The position numbers and the translations under genes were made by a program. A DNA stretch of 64,000 nucleotides, taken from positions 62,001 through 126,000 of the forward strand of contig NZ_JOFX01000011.1 of assembly GCF_000719345.1 (NCBI RefSeq). Direction: 5' to 3'. The first letter of the stretch is position 1, and each line of letters opens with the position of its first letter. Positions 63,815-64,000 of the stretch are shown here, piece after piece. The notes beneath the pieces are model-generated. The model made no database searches. It had not been told where the DNA came from and saw nothing but the letters and a program-made list of their open reading frames with translations. The stretch comes from Streptomyces sp. NRRL F-2664. GTDB lineage: Bacteria; Actinomycetota; Actinomycetes; Streptomycetales; Streptomycetaceae.

Positions 63815-64000
63815 TCAGACGTGTCCGGCCCTCGGACGGAGGGGGCCGGTCCAGTGGGTTCCGTCGTACGCGACGACATCGGGCACGACCTCCAGGTCGA
63901 GCTGGTCGACGCCTGCCTTCGGGAGGTCGAACACGTAGGTCACGGTCGCGGACCGGCCGGGGCTGACGCTTCCCTCGAAGCCGGCCCCGCCCCGGCGGCG
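63815..64000 (-). CDS. C-terminal fragment of a DUF4352-like exported protein
   Basis: The last 61 codons of a leftward gene running off the window: ...FEGSVSPGRSATVTYVFDLPK then AGVDQLDLEVVPDVVAYDGTH and WTGPLRPRAGHV. The beta-rich GxV-x-PG-x-x-A-x-V-x-Y-x-F pattern is that of DUF4352/telomere-like immunoglobulin folds in secreted lipoproteins. Only the end is visible, so family and start are tentative. Confidence 0.6.
   Translation of the reverse strand, partial: RRRGGAGFEGSVSPGRSATVTYVFDLPKAGVDQLDLEVVPDVVAYDGTHWTGPLRPRAGHV

Overview
The base composition (well over 70% G+C), the third-position bias, the near-absence of TTA codons and the gene repertoire (geosmin synthase, DUF2637 protein, RsbW-like ATPase, VMAP/caspase conflict operon, AccB/AccE carboxylase) point to a Streptomyces chromosome or a very close relative. 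The window holds about 49 protein genes, one clear riboswitch and no rRNA, tRNA or CRISPR array. No transposase or integrase gene was seen.

Layout. (1) 1-8.8 kb: the edge of a polyketide cluster. Fatty acyl-AMP ligase, acyl-CoA-dehydrogenase-like protein, free-standing ACP and a KS-AT polyketide synthase (cut by the window start) read leftward. The carboxyltransferase (AccB-like) and epsilon subunits of an acyl-CoA carboxylase and a type II thioesterase read rightward. A voltage-gated-channel-like gene follows. (2) 9.9-18.0 kb: a four-gene leftward operon (alpha/beta hydrolase, caspase-VMAP protein, MoxR-type AAA ATPase, 1192-residue SAV_2336-like multidomain protein) matching the predicted MoxR/vWA/VMAP biological-conflict systems. 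Its first gene carries two TTA codons and a 29-bp perfect hairpin lies 29 bp upstream of its start. (3) 18.1-23.5 kb: SGNH hydrolase, membrane-anchored trypsin-like protease, an overlapping pair of AlkB-like 2-oxoglutarate/Fe(II) oxygenases, and an SDR. (4) 23.6-34.2 kb: cobalamin corrin-ring genes cobL-cobM-cobK (+), cobG-cobH-cobIJ (-) and, behind a cobalamin riboswitch, cobN (+). (5) 34.3-43.2 kb: an Imm49-like protein, an ABC exporter with a possible overlapping leader ORF, geosmin synthase, an Eis-like acetyltransferase and a secreted beta-propeller. (6) 43.3-52.2 kb: a purine utilisation island: XdhC maturation factor, AzgA-like permease, three-subunit xanthine/hypoxanthine dehydrogenase and a divergent PucR regulator. 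(7) 52.4-64 kb: TPR-like protein, GntR regulator, FhuF-type ferric reductase under an iron box, DUF2637 membrane protein, RsbW-like ATPase with a TTA codon, pyruvate-oxidase-like ThDP enzyme, Pro-rich PP2C, TrmB/LuxR-like regulator, DUF456 protein, GNAT, a zinc-ribbon miniprotein and the tail of a secreted or lipoprotein gene.

How genes work together. FAAL, ACP and the ACAD-like enzyme probably prepare an acyl starter for the PKS, with AccB/AccE supplying carboxylated extender units and the thioesterase editing the line. In the conflict operon the expected logic is sensing by the SAV_2336-like protein and ATPase, transmission through the VMAP module and execution by the caspase (and perhaps the hydrolase). 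The TTA codons would place it under bldA developmental control. The cob genes make the corrin ring and insert cobalt, and the riboswitch limits cobN when B12 is plentiful. The purine genes take up hypoxanthine/xanthine/guanine and oxidise them toward urate, with the regulator read divergently.

A notable non-coding pattern: two intergenic loci (30.08-30.28 kb and 53.20-53.41 kb) each combine a short tandem minisatellite (21-bp or 19-bp units) with two copies of the same ~45-51-bp double-hairpin element.
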